A stretch of DNA of 64,000 bases from an uncultured Dehalococcoidia bacterium. GTDB lineage: Bacteria > Chloroflexota > Dehalococcoidia > Lucifugimonadales > Lucifugimonadaceae. The notes beneath the pieces were generated by a model, which saw only the letters and a list, made by a program, of their open reading frames with translations, searched no databases and was not told where the DNA came from. The stretch's first letter is position 1. The number at the start of each line of letters is the position of its first letter. The translations under genes and the position numbers were made by a program. This document shows, one piece after another, positions 52,036-61,095 of this stretch. The DNA lies in contig OY282385.1 in NCBI GenBank assembly GCA_958295935.1, positions 2,645,545 to 2,709,544 of the forward strand, written 5' to 3'.

Positions 52036-54902
52036 CGCGCGGCGGCGCCTTCGCTGATAAGGGATATCTGTTGAACACTGGAACTCTCCCTGGCCAGCCG
52101 CGTTATCTCCGGCCAGCTCTGAACCAGTGCGTTGTAGCTCTGGGCCTCTTGGGAGAGCTTCTTCCGGTCGCAGATGCGGTGGAGTCGGTAGGCCAGCTCG
52201 CGGGCGGTCTCAGCGTCGGCGCCGAGCTTGGCCACCATTTCGGCGGCGACAAGCTCGCCCTGGTCGAGAACGCGCACCAGGTGATGCGCCGCTGCCCAAA
52301 CTGCGAACTTTTGTTCTATCTCCGGGTCCCAGTCCTCCGGCAGCTCGCTGGGCTGGAGCAGGCGCACGCTGCCCGCCTCTGACTCCAGCATCCCCGCCTC
52401 GACCATTCCCGACATGCTGGTGTTCTTGGCCTTTGAGAGAGTCTCGGCTATTCCGAAGTCGCCTTCGGCAAAGCCCGACTGCTCGAACCAGGCCAGCGCC
52501 CATCGGGTATCGGCGTCGAAGTCTCCCTCTTGTTCGGCCAGCGTCTCGTCCAGGGTCTGGTTGATGAGGGCGAGGGCTTCGCTCACGGACACGGTTTTCC
52601 CGCTGGCGTCCAGCACCTTTGCGTAGCGGGTAAACACGGCCATGCCGGGGCCGATGGCGGCCTGGGCCAGGTCCACCGGGGCGATGTTCCCGGCCTGCAT
52701 CTGCTTCAGGGCCGGGGGCAGTTCTGCTTTGAGAGCATTGACGAACTCGCGGCGCGTGGCCATCGGCGCATCCTGCGACCGTGGACGGCAGACCAGGACG
52801 ACGGAGGAGGCGAGAGCGTTGGCGCCCAACGCATTTGACCTTCCGGAGCGTTCGGTTCTCATGGGCCAAGTACCAATGATCTGAAAGCCGGTGTTCACCA
52901 GCGCGGATAGCATCGTGTCCCATCCGGTCGAGGTTACGCCCTGCCGCGTCTCTTCCTGTTGCTTGTAGGCGTAGAAGATGGACGACGGAAACTCCGTCGT
53001 GCAGCGCTCCCGTATCAGTCGCAACGTCTTGCCCATCAGCCGCTCGAAGCGTTCGTTGGGGGTTTCGTCACCCTTCTTGTCAAATCTGGGCGCGGCTATC
53101 ATCTCTTGGTCAATGGGAACCAGGATGCCGGCGAACAGGTCGGGATATATGCCCCGTAGCAGGGGGCGCAGCCACACGTAGAAGAAGTCGGAGAGCTCCG
53201 CGTAGCTGATGTTGTCGTAGTAGGGCGGGTCTGTGACTATTACCGGGCCGCTCTCTGCGTGGATGGTGGTCGAAGCGTCGGCTTGGTGTGCCTCGCCAGC
53301 GTTCATATGTGCGGGAAGACGCTCGACCACTTTTGAGACCCACTCAATTTGCCCCATCCAATTTTGGGATGAATTTGAAAATGGGTTGGCTTCTGCAAAA
53401 TCATAAATCATTGGAATCGCTTGGCGAGCGAAAACTCCGGCGACTTTGTCGCCGGAGTTTTGCCAGCGTGCATAACTACAACCGCTGTCTGCTGTCCTGC
53501 CGATAGCAAGAGCTAGGTACGTGCAGAGGACATTAGCGTACTGCTCCTCTGCGCCGTCAGCGCGTGCTTTGGCGACAGCCTTTGCCACCATATCCGTGAA
53601 GGTGGCAAGAGCAACGAGTTGACGTTGGGTGAACAACTGATGCCAATGAGTAATGCCGTACCCACGACCGCTTATCTTGTAAGCGGTCGTGGGCATCTTT
53701 TGATCAGGATATGAACCTAATTCGGGCTTAGCGGACAATGCCTTCTGGATATGCTTCTTAGTTGGCGACAGGAAGAGCCGCTTGCGTTTGCCCTCGGCAA
53801 CTATCGCCGTCATCTGCTCGCCCATGTTCCCGGCCCTGGACTGTTCACGGATGTAAGCATGAGGCGCCGCCCCGTTGCAGGCTAGACACACAACGCCCTT
53901 GCCGCCGCGAATCACAGTGCGCTCAAGCGGTATGTTTGCGCCGGTGTCCTGCACCACAAAGGAAATCCGTCTCGATTTTCGCTCAACTGTCGGGCGCATC
54001 CAGTGTTCGTTGCCGGGTTTCTTGGACGCTCGAAAGGTGGTCATCAGGGGCATATCCGCGCCGCAGGCCGGGTTGGGACAGGGGACGGTGCGGGCCCACA
54101 GCCAGGCGATGACTGTAGCCTCGCCGCCGTCGGGCAGCTTGACCTTTGGGTAGAGATGTCCGATACGCTCAAGCGCCCTCTCGCGTATCCACTTGCCGTA
54201 GTAGCGGATGTCGTCGGCCAGGCCGGCGGCGGCGCGCCAGGCGATGCGTTTCTCCTTGCGGCCTTTTTTGGCCTTGCCGGTGGTCATACCCAGCGGATTG
54301 GCGTCCGGGTTCACCGGGGGGCGGTCGGCGAACTGGGGCGGCAGCTCGATGAGGGCCTTGTTGATGAGAACCGCAACGGGGTTGAGGTCGGAGGCGACAG
54401 CCCGGAGTCCGAGCCGCTGCGCTTCCAAAGGGATGGAGCCGCCGCCAGCAAAGGGGTCGTAGATGGGCAGCGCCTTGTCCTTCAGGTAGCGCAGCACCTT
54501 GGTCGGGCTATCCTTGCGGGGAGCGGTCTCGCCGCGCGAACGGGCAACGGAACGGGCTATCTCATAGCGGGCCTCGTTTTGGATCTCCCTTGCTTCTGGC
54601 TTGCTCTCGTCGGTGCTTTCCCATTTGACCAGTTTGCGGATGACGTCATGGAGGCGTTTGCGCTCGGCTGTCTGGTCCTCCTCTGTGGGGAATTCGTCGG
54701 GGCAGGAGGAAGGGTCGTCCACCATGCTGGAAAAGATGACGGCGCGGCAGGCGGCCAGCGGCCTACGGGCCCACCACAGATGCAGCGTGCTGGGGTGGCC
54801 GTGCCGGATGGACTTCTCCCGCTTGGACTCGGCGTTTATCTCGTCCAGCGGGAGGTCGACCTCGATGAGCTTCTTGCGTGTGGTGACTGGCGGCGCGATC
54901 AT
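52032..54902 (-). CDS. DUF1156 DNA methyltransferase
   Basis: The 956-residue protein begins KLIEVDLPLDEINAESKREK and HGHPSTLHLWWARRPLAACR, the DUF1156 opening. Motif I is YDPFAGGGSIPLEAQRLG at about 144, and the catalytic motif IV is TDPPYYDNISYAELSDFFY at about 556, so it is a predicted N6-adenine or N4-cytosine methyltransferase. A zinc-knuckle pair (CPNPACGADMPL) is near 290. WVARKP-like insert regions and a long C-terminal part (750-956) may hold target recognition. Start ATG 54902 is taken because it overlaps the upstream stop (TGATG). Several perfect inverted repeats lie inside the gene at 53431-53693. Self-marking of host DNA is the likely role. Confidence 0.85.
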   Translation of the reverse strand: MIAPPVTTRKKLIEVDLPLDEINAESKREKSIRHGHPSTLHLWWARRPLAACRAVIFSSMVDDPSSCPDEFPTEEDQTAERKRLHDVIRKLVKWESTDESKPEAREIQNEARYEIARSVARSRGETAPRKDSPTKVLRYLKDKALPIYDPFAGGGSIPLEAQRLGLRAVASDLNPVAVLINKALIELPPQFADRPPVNPDANPLGMTTGKAKKGRKEKRIAWRAAAGLADDIRYYGKWIRERALERIGHLYPKVKLPDGGEATVIAWLWARTVPCPNPACGADMPLMTTFRASKKPGNEHWMRPTVERKSRRISFVVQDTGANIPLERTVIRGGKGVVCLACNGAAPHAYIREQSRAGNMGEQMTAIVAEGKRKRLFLSPTKKHIQKALSAKPELGSYPDQKMPTTAYKISGRGYGITHWHQLFTQRQLVALATFTDMVAKAVAKARADGAEEQYANVLCTYLALAIGRTADSGCSYARWQNSGDKVAGVFARQAIPMIYDFAEANPFSNSSQNWMGQIEWVSKVVERLPAHMNAGEAHQADASTTIHAESGPVIVTDPPYYDNISYAELSDFFYVWLRPLLRGIYPDLFAGILVPIDQEMIAAPRFDKKGDETPNERFERLMGKTLRLIRERCTTEFPSSIFYAYKQQEETRQGVTSTGWDTMLSALVNTGFQIIGTWPMRTERSGRSNALGANALASSVVLVCRPRSQDAPMATRREFVNALKAELPPALKQMQAGNIAPVDLAQAAIGPGMAVFTRYAKVLDASGKTVSVSEALALINQTLDETLAEQEGDFDADTRWALAWFEQSGFAEGDFGIAETLSKAKNTSMSGMVEAGMLESEAGSVRLLQPSELPEDWDPEIEQKFAVWAAAHHLVRVLDQGELVAAEMVAKLGADAETARELAYRLHRICDRKKLSQEAQSYNALVQSWPEITRLARESSSVQQISLISEGAAAR
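53431..53461. repeat. Perfect 13-bp inverted repeat inside the methylase gene
   Basis: AAAACTCCGGCGA (53431-53443), a five-base loop, and its exact complement (53449-53461). The coding frame passes through it as QNSGDKVAGVF without interruption. Two weaker inverted repeats follow at 53523-53552 (8-bp arms) and 53582-53608 (8-bp arms). Confidence 0.8.
53661..53693. repeat. Perfect 14-bp inverted repeat inside the methylase gene
   Basis: CCCACGACCGCTTA (53661-53674), a five-base loop, and its exact complement (53680-53693). It is coded through as MPTTAYKISGRGY on the minus strand. In the messenger it would form a very stable hairpin. Confidence 0.8.
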
Positions 54903-55378
54903 CAGCGAAGTCCCTCGGTCAGCTTGTCTCCGCATTTAATCAGTCGAACAGGTTCGAGGCTGCCTCGAAATGAAATCATGGCGCTTTTACGCTTCAAAGC
55001 GTCCCGTTCGGCTATATTTATTCCACGCCCGAAAGCGGCGACGGGCCGGAATTTGGTCAAGGTGTTCTGCGGGACAATCTGCTCAGCAACCTGGGCGCCT
55101 GCCTGGAGTTGGCGGACAACTTTGCTGGTGTGGAACCTACCTCGCTTTAGTTCCATGGGGCAAACCCAACCCACACCGGAGGAATCTTCTGCGATGAATA
55201 GATAATCGCAACGCACCTGATCCGATCCTAATGGCGAGCCGTTCTTATCGAAATCTACAATCAAGCGGGGAGCCGGAGCATCGCGCAACGATACTCTACA
55301 CCCCTCCTTATTGATCCTTGCCTTTACGATACAGGATTCGTTGACTTTGGTGAGGACACATTTCAGCAGCCCGTCCAT
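54902..55378 (-). CDS. Putative PD-(D/E)XK-fold protein
   Basis: The 158-residue product has CDYLFIAEDSSGVGWVCPMELKRGR near the middle, giving the D...ExK spacing of PD-(D/E)XK nucleases, followed by a helix with VVRQLQAGAQVAEQIV. Whether it is catalytic cannot be judged; I do not recognise a named family. Its start shares one base with the ATPase stop and its stop overlaps the methylase start, so it is tightly built into the operon. An ATPase plus small nuclease pair of this kind recalls effector modules such as Septu or PARIS in layout only. Confidence 0.5.
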   Translation of the reverse strand: MDGLLKCVLTKVNESCIVKARINKEGCRVSLRDAPAPRLIVDFDKNGSPLGSDQVRCDYLFIAEDSSGVGWVCPMELKRGRFHTSKVVRQLQAGAQVAEQIVPQNTLTKFRPVAAFGRGINIAERDALKRKSAMISFRGSLEPVRLIKCGDKLTEGLR

Positions 55379-57009
55379 TAGTCGTTCCCAATTCGACTGG
55401 CGATTTCAGCCCATTTATTGTGTAGGGCCACTGCCACGTCGTTGAAGTCGGACGGATAGAGGCCGGAGTCGTCGATATCGATCTCGCTTACGGTTGACCC
55501 TCTGCCCCTTCTTACATTTGGAGTGAACAGCCATGCCCCTACCTGATCGGAGCGCAGCGCAACGTCACCCCCATCAATCTCCTGCCGTTCTGCCTTCGGG
55601 ATTTGAGATAGCCGGACCAAATTGGCGAGCTCCTCCAGCAACCACTCGCTATGCGTGGTAACGATAACCCGAATGCCGGCGAGCACAGCGGCCGCGAGTT
55701 CTCGCGTAAACGCAACCTGCATGGCCGGGTGCAGATGCGATTCCGGTTCTTCGATGATCAGCACGTCGCCTGGCCCCACCAAGTGACGAAGATACAGGGC
55801 CACCGGCGCCAACTCGGAAACCATAGAAGATGCCCGCGTCAACGGCAGATTCTCATTCCAGCCGTCCGGGCGATAGGTGAAATTAGGGTAACCGGTCCGC
55901 GTTGACTCCATCCGTACGGCCCCTGCGAGAACGTTCTCTTCCAGACGCGTTGCCAAGGCAGCGACATGGCCTTGGCGATTCCTCCATGGCAGTCCGCTTA
56001 CTCCGCTCATCTCGATTAGCTCACTCAAAAAATCAGCCAGCACCCCTGATAAGAGTGGCGTATTGCCAAAGGGGCGGATGCCGGCTGCAGTGGCATTCTG
56101 GACGAGCGTGCTTACGACCACTTGGTGGCTATGCATGACCCCGGTGCGGTCGGCAGGCAAGTAATATGCGTTTCGGTGGAGAGGATAAAACAGCGAGGTG
56201 AACGCGCGCGCGGCCATCGAAGCAATCACGCTCCTGAGATTGTCATCGGAGTTACGATCCCTATCGTCATGGATATCGAGTGCCCCTAGCGCCGTTAGTG
56301 CCTCTATCTCACGTATGTCATAAGGAAGCGGTTCGCGATCTCCAATGGTTCCCGAAAATTGGATACTACTCTTCTTACGCAATCGAAGCTCGTATCGAAC
56401 TATTCCTGTGCTGTCCCTCCTGGGGATGGATAGTTCGACTCTTGCAGCAACACCTGATTTTGAACGGCGAATCAATTCATTGAGATTATCAACGCCAAAG
56501 CATCGACCGATTTCTCTTTCTAGATTGTTCTCAAAACCGTGGGGTTGTTCGACAATGGTGCGCATGTATGAAGCCACCTGCTCAGGCAGCGGATTAAGGA
56601 GCGATGAACTGAGCGGCTCCCTTCTTCGCGAGAACTTCCGGTTCTCGTCGAGTTGCTTTACAAGCCATTCGCGAAACTCTTCCATCTCAGCAGGACCCAA
56701 GTCATCAAAACTATCCGACCGATGGAAAATAGCATTGAGGTAGTCGCCTGGTCGCCGTATATACGCATATGGGGAAGCAGTCCCACTTCCGAAACATTGA
56801 TACAGTGCATACATTAGAATCGAGAGGTAGGATTTCCCCGTATTGCTCGGACCAATGAACACCGTCAGCGGTCGGAGCGCCACACTGGCCCGGGAGATAG
56901 GTCCGAAATTCTCCACGTTCAGCCGATATTCTCCGGTGAGTGGTTGACTTCCTGTCTCAGGAGTCACAGATACCTCCGTATTGGCTTTGTCCGATCTGTA
57001 CTCGGACAT
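55378..57009 (-). CDS. AAA (ABC/OLD-like) ATPase
   Basis: The 543-residue protein starts YRLNVENFGPISRASVALRP and has Walker A VFIGPSNTGKSYLSIL at about 50, the ABC-type Walker B DVLIIEEPESHLHPAMQ at about 415, and VIVTTHSEWLLEEL. The long helical insert between them is typical of OLD/RecF-like ATPases. No TOPRIM domain follows, so it is not a complete OLD nuclease; the next gene may supply nuclease activity. GC content is lower than in the flanking helicase and methylase genes, and an 87-base gap separates it from the helicase, while it is coupled to the next gene. Both points fit a later insertion into the operon. Confidence 0.8.
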   Translation of the reverse strand: MSEYRSDKANTEVSVTPETGSQPLTGEYRLNVENFGPISRASVALRPLTVFIGPSNTGKSYLSILMYALYQCFGSGTASPYAYIRRPGDYLNAIFHRSDSFDDLGPAEMEEFREWLVKQLDENRKFSRRREPLSSSLLNPLPEQVASYMRTIVEQPHGFENNLEREIGRCFGVDNLNELIRRSKSGVAARVELSIPRRDSTGIVRYELRLRKKSSIQFSGTIGDREPLPYDIREIEALTALGALDIHDDRDRNSDDNLRSVIASMAARAFTSLFYPLHRNAYYLPADRTGVMHSHQVVVSTLVQNATAAGIRPFGNTPLLSGVLADFLSELIEMSGVSGLPWRNRQGHVAALATRLEENVLAGAVRMESTRTGYPNFTYRPDGWNENLPLTRASSMVSELAPVALYLRHLVGPGDVLIIEEPESHLHPAMQVAFTRELAAAVLAGIRVIVTTHSEWLLEELANLVRLSQIPKAERQEIDGGDVALRSDQVGAWLFTPNVRRGRGSTVSEIDIDDSGLYPSDFNDVAVALHNKWAEIASRIGND

Positions 57010-57096
57010 AGAGGATGTAGTTGCCCCGCCAGCGCGAGAATCGCCGGCCTAGCGTCCTTCTTGGAGGAGGACGTTTCACTTGTGTGACATTGTGCC

Positions 57097-60000
57097 TCAT
57101 GACGGGGTCTCGGCGCGGGCGAGCAGTTCGGGCAGGTCGTAGTTGACGCTGGTGACGCCGAAGTCCGGCTCGCGGCGGAACGGCCTGCGGACGTAGTGTA
57201 CCTGTTCCGCTCCACCGTCCCGAAACTCGACGATGGCCAGGATGTAGTCCTCCGGCTTGTTCAGGGAGGTGAGTATCTCGTTCTTGGTGACCGTAACGGT
57301 CGCCGCGCCCTGTACTCGCCCCTTCACCTCGATGAAACGCAGCTTGCCCGTGCCGGGCACCCGGCTTTCGACGTCGTAGCCGAGCTTGTCGGACTCGCGG
57401 TCCACCGGCTCGAATCCAAGACCGCGCTCGACCTGCATCACCGCAGTTCTTGCACGCGCGGCCGCGGCTTGAGTGTCTCGAATCGCCGCACTTGTGCTGA
57501 CTGCGCCGGCCATCTTGCGAAGCAGTCCGGCGGGCACGACCAGAACGCCGCCGAGGACTACGGGGGGCAACGGCGACAACTGCCGCTCACGTTGAATCTC
57601 GTCCATTCGCTTCTGCAACCGCGCCTGAAGGTCGTCGGCCCGGCGGCGGGCCTCGGCGGAGTTGAGGCGGGCGTTGGGTTTCCCCGCCTGTTCCTGCATC
57701 CGGAGCTTGGCGGCCTGAAGGTCCCAGTAGGTGATCTCCTTGGTCAGGCGTTCCTTGACCGCGGCCTCCGCCTTTGAGAGGAGATCCAGCTTCTTCGACC
57801 GGACCTCTTCGAGGTGCTCAGGCACCAGCTGAGACACGGCAAATTCGACGGCCTTGGCTTCCAGGCCGCCCCCAATCCAGCTGCACTCAGGCCGGCCGAT
57901 TATCTCCTGCACCGTGGGTTCCCCATCATCCAGTGGCCGGTAGTCGAGGTAGGGCGCGTAGTCCTGGCCCACCGTCTCGAGTTCCGCATCCACTCCCACG
58001 TAGAGCATTCTCCTGGAGATGGTCCGCTGCTCTCCGGAGCGCGTGCGGCTTCCGTCCTGGATGCTGTGCTCCAGGTACATGAGTACCCTGGGCCGGTCGC
58101 CATCGTCGTTGTCGTCCACCAGGGCCGCACTCTGCCTGAGTACTCCCCGGTGCCGCTCCAACGTGAGGTCTATGGCGGCGTCCAGCAGCGGGTGGCCTGG
58201 GCAGACGAACGCCGCAGGCAGCTGGCCGGGAGGGGCCATGAGTGACTTCTCGAAGGTGATGCGCTCGTAGCGAGGGAGTACCGGCTCGCCCAGACCGATC
58301 AGCCGGTCGCGGTCGCGTACCTGCGCCGGGACGCGGCTGACCTGGTAGCGCCGAGGCTCCCTCTCCCTCATCCTGCCGCCCAGGCGCCGGAAGGCCTCGA
58401 TGAAGAAGGACTCGATGTAGTGGGGCTGGAGCCTCCTGACCTCGGCCCGCTCCATCTCCTCACGAATCCTGAGCACCTGGCGGGTGTCCATAGAGTCCTG
58501 GGCCAGGGCGGACTCGGCCAGTAGGTCCTGAACCTGGCCCCGGTCGAAAGCCTCGTTCACCGCGAAGTTCAGCCTGGCTTGTACCTCGGGGCGTTCTCCA
58601 TATCGGATGGCCTCCATGAGCAGATCGCGCAATGGCTTGCCCTCGAACTGTACCTTGCCCAGCACGTCGAACACCTGCCCGCCCAGGGCCTGCCGCTGTT
58701 CTTCCAGCTTCTCGAGGAGGGTGTGATAGACGTCGCCCTCCCTGGTCTCGTGAGCTACCAGGTTCCAGAGGTGGCAGACCTGTGTTTGACCGATTCGATG
58801 AATGCGGCCGAACCGCTGCTCGATACGGTTGGGGTTCCAGGGCAGGTCGTAGTTCACCATCAGATGAGCGCGCTGTAGGTTGATCCCCTCGGAGGCTGCG
58901 TCGTTGGCGAGGAGAATCTGCACCTGGGGGTCGTGCAGGAAAGACTCCTGGACGGCCCGCCGGTCCTCTCGGCCGACACCGCCGTGGATCATGACTATGG
59001 CTTCCTGGCGGCCCAGGAGGGTTGTTATCCGCTGGTGGAGGTAGTTGAGGGTGTCACGGTGCTCGGTGAAGATGACGAGCTTTTGGTAGGGGGAGGGCGC
59101 GAACGGCTCTTTGGTCCCTTCCGACGCAGGGGTGAAGAACCTGTTGAGCAGGTCTGCGAGTTCCTGCCATTTCTTATCCTCGCCGCTGGCCCGTACTGTC
59201 TGCGCCAGCGATTGCAGGCTGCGCAGACTCTCAATCTCAGCCTCAAGCTCTTCAACCGTCCGCGCAGCCGTAGCGCGGTCGAGTATCTCCTCCTCGGCGG
59301 CTGCGACCTCTTCACCGGGGGCGTCCTCCAGGTCGGCGAAGTCTTCCTCGTCCCATTGAGGGACGCTGGCAGATAGCGAGTAGGCGGCCTGTGAGCCCCG
59401 CCGCAGTAGTTGAAGCTCACGGTGACGGCTCTCCAGCCGCTCCTTGCGCCGAGAGAGGGACTGGTAGATGGCCTCGGGTGAAGACGCCAGCCGTCGTTGA
59501 AGGATGGTGAGCGCAAATCCCACGGTTCCCGCTCGCTTGTCGTTCTGCAGGGCCTCGGCCCGGTTGAACTCTTCCCGAACGTATTCAGTCACGTCGCCGT
59601 ACAGGCGGGCCTCGCCGTCGGACAGCGTGTATGGGACCACATAGGCCCGCCGTTCAGGGAACAACGGCGTGGCATCGAACTTGTACAGCCTCTCCTTCAC
59701 CATTCGGCGCATTAGATCGGAGACGTCGGCCGTGTGTACGCCGTCACGGAATCGGCCCTCGAAGCGGTCGCCGTCCAATAGGGCCATGAACAGCTGGAAG
59801 TCCTCTTCCTTGCCGTTGTGCGGAGTCGCGGTGAGGAGCAGGAAATGGCGGGTACGCGTCGAGAGCATCTGCCCCAGCCTGTATCGCTTGGTGTATCTGA
59901 TCTCGCCGCCGAAGAAGGATGCCGACATCTTATGGGCCTCGTCGCAGATCACCAGGTCCCATCCGCCATCGCGTGCCTGGAGCAGGGCCTGGACGTCCTC

Positions 60001-60639
60001 GTCGCGGGCCAGCTTGTCGAGGCGCGCTATGGCAAGAGGCGTCTCGGTGAACCAGTTGCCCGTGCGTGCGGCCTCCAGCTTGTCGTTGGTCATGATCTCG
60101 AACGGAAGCTGGAATCGCCGATAGAGCTCGTCTTGCCACTGCTCGGCCAGGCTGCCGGGACACACCACCAGGCAGCGCTCCAGGTCGCCGCGGGCTATCA
60201 ACTCTTTTATCAGCAACCCGGCCATGATCGTCTTTCCGGCGCCTGGGTCATCGGCAAGGAGAAAGCGAAGGGGTTGGCGGGTCAGCATCGAGTCGTACAC
60301 CGCCGTGATCTGATGAGGCAGAGGGTCGACCATAGAGGTGTGGACGGCGAGCACCGGGTCGAATAGGTGGGCCAAGCGAATGCGCTGGGCCTCGGAGACG
60401 AGACGGAAGACGTGGCCGTCCCCATCGAAGGACCACGGAAGTCCGCACTCAAGCACTTCGAGGCTGGGTTCGTCGTCCCGGTATAGGAGGCGAGTACCGA
60501 CGGCCCCGGTGGCTGGCGCTTTGTAGGTGAGTTCGAGCGCGGAGTCGCCGAACCACTTGACGCTCACGACCTCTGCTGGTCCATCCGGCGCCACTCCCTT
60601 AACGAGGGCGCCGGAGGTCAGGCTTTCGAGTTCTGCCAT
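57097..60639 (-). CDS. SNF2-family helicase with C-terminal DUF3883 domain
   Basis: The 1,180-residue protein has PLPHQITAVYDSML, Walker A LADDPGAGKTIMAGLLIKEL at about 126, VICDEAHKMSASFF at about 230, LLTATPHNGKEEDFQL, and the second RecA domain ILLANDAASEGINLQRAHLM and EQRFGRIHRIGQ. The last 130 residues (GLGFEPVDRESDKLGYDVES, LRFIEVKGR) are a DUF3883 nuclease-like domain with the ExK pair. This is the same kind of protein as DISARM DrmD. ATG 60639 has AGGAAGGA five bases upstream; an earlier ATG at 60672 does not. It is the first gene of the minus-strand operon and has a strong promoter. Confidence 0.85.
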   Translation of the reverse strand: MAELESLTSGALVKGVAPDGPAEVVSVKWFGDSALELTYKAPATGAVGTRLLYRDDEPSLEVLECGLPWSFDGDGHVFRLVSEAQRIRLAHLFDPVLAVHTSMVDPLPHQITAVYDSMLTRQPLRFLLADDPGAGKTIMAGLLIKELIARGDLERCLVVCPGSLAEQWQDELYRRFQLPFEIMTNDKLEAARTGNWFTETPLAIARLDKLARDEDVQALLQARDGGWDLVICDEAHKMSASFFGGEIRYTKRYRLGQMLSTRTRHFLLLTATPHNGKEEDFQLFMALLDGDRFEGRFRDGVHTADVSDLMRRMVKERLYKFDATPLFPERRAYVVPYTLSDGEARLYGDVTEYVREEFNRAEALQNDKRAGTVGFALTILQRRLASSPEAIYQSLSRRKERLESRHRELQLLRRGSQAAYSLSASVPQWDEEDFADLEDAPGEEVAAAEEEILDRATAARTVEELEAEIESLRSLQSLAQTVRASGEDKKWQELADLLNRFFTPASEGTKEPFAPSPYQKLVIFTEHRDTLNYLHQRITTLLGRQEAIVMIHGGVGREDRRAVQESFLHDPQVQILLANDAASEGINLQRAHLMVNYDLPWNPNRIEQRFGRIHRIGQTQVCHLWNLVAHETREGDVYHTLLEKLEEQRQALGGQVFDVLGKVQFEGKPLRDLLMEAIRYGERPEVQARLNFAVNEAFDRGQVQDLLAESALAQDSMDTRQVLRIREEMERAEVRRLQPHYIESFFIEAFRRLGGRMREREPRRYQVSRVPAQVRDRDRLIGLGEPVLPRYERITFEKSLMAPPGQLPAAFVCPGHPLLDAAIDLTLERHRGVLRQSAALVDDNDDGDRPRVLMYLEHSIQDGSRTRSGEQRTISRRMLYVGVDAELETVGQDYAPYLDYRPLDDGEPTVQEIIGRPECSWIGGGLEAKAVEFAVSQLVPEHLEEVRSKKLDLLSKAEAAVKERLTKEITYWDLQAAKLRMQEQAGKPNARLNSAEARRRADDLQARLQKRMDEIQRERQLSPLPPVVLGGVLVVPAGLLRKMAGAVSTSAAIRDTQAAAARARTAVMQVERGLGFEPVDRESDKLGYDVESRVPGTGKLRFIEVKGRVQGAATVTVTKNEILTSLNKPEDYILAIVEFRDGGAEQVHYVRRPFRREPDFGVTSVNYDLPELLARAETPS

Positions 60640-60667
60640 GCATTCCTTCCTGTCTAAGCTGTCGCCT

Positions 60668-60697
60668 ATCATACTTCTATTTGCTGTTGACAGTCAA
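60668..60697 (-). promoter_or_regulatory. Promoter of the SNF2-DUF1156-DUF499 operon
   Basis: On the minus strand TTGACT (60692-60697) and TATGAT (60668-60673) are 18 bases apart, one mismatch each from the sigma70 consensus. The start codon follows about 30 bases after the -10. The -35 lies in the shared palindrome. Confidence 0.65.
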
Positions 60698-60698
60698 C
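60686..60698. promoter_or_regulatory. Palindromic operator shared by divergent promoters
   Basis: GTTGAC-A-GTCAAC is a perfect 13-base palindrome. It contains the -35 boxes of both the leftward operon promoter and the rightward XRE promoter. The obvious ligand is the XRE protein encoded at 60733-61095. Confidence 0.6.
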
Positions 60699-60715
60699 TC
60701 AACAGCGGGTATGCT
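60687..60715 (+). promoter_or_regulatory. Promoter of the XRE gene
   Basis: TTGACA (60687-60692), a perfect -35, and TATGCT (60710-60715) are exactly 17 bases apart. The predicted transcript starts near 60722, about 10 bases before the ATG at 60733, so the leader is very short. Confidence 0.65.
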
Positions 60716-60732
60716 CTGGGCGAGGTGATTGT

Positions 60733-61095
60733 ATGGAATTCCCAGAGCGTCTACGTTCATTGCGCAAGGAAGCCCGATTGAGCCAGCGCGATCTGGCGGA
60801 ACGGGTCGGCGTCGACTTTACGTACCTCAGCAAGATAGAGAACGGGCGTGTCGAGCCTCCCAGTGAGGCCGTTCTGAAGGGCATCTCACGGGAGTTGGCG
60901 GAGGCTCTGGGTAGGGATGAAACGGAATTGGCCGACGAACTGATAACCCTTGCCGGGAAGGTTCCGTCGGATATCGCTAAGACGTTAGTCCGGAATCCAC
61001 AGGCTGTTCGGTTTCTGCGATCTATCGGAGATGACGTGAGGTCACCCGCCGAGTGGGAGAGGCTCATGCGCGGCCGGTCCAGGGAGCGGGAATGA
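60733..61095 (+). CDS. XRE-family regulator divergent from the DUF1156/DUF499 system
   Basis: The 120-residue protein has a Cro/C1 helix-turn-helix at residues 5-62 (RLRSLRKEARLSQRDLAERV, DFTYLSKIENGRVEPPS) and a helical C terminus ending in DVRSPAEWERLMRGRSRERE. This form is usually followed by an ImmA/IrrE peptidase; here only the start of such a gene remains. It probably binds the palindrome between the divergent promoters and represses both itself and the defence operon. Confidence 0.85.
   Translation: MEFPERLRSLRKEARLSQRDLAERVGVDFTYLSKIENGRVEPPSEAVLKGISRELAEALGRDETELADELITLAGKVPSDIAKTLVRNPQAVRFLRSIGDDVRSPAEWERLMRGRSRERE

Noticed and set aside
48247-60639. BREX
   Set aside because: A large ATPase and a methylase are present, but there is no PglZ phosphatase, BrxA, BrxB or BrxL, and the methylase is DUF1156, not PglX-like.
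42447-60639. Classical DISARM
   Set aside because: A DrmD-like SNF2 helicase and a methylase are present, but no separate DrmA, DrmB or PLD-domain DrmC is seen; the DUF1998 helicase is one giant chain on the opposite strand with its own partners.
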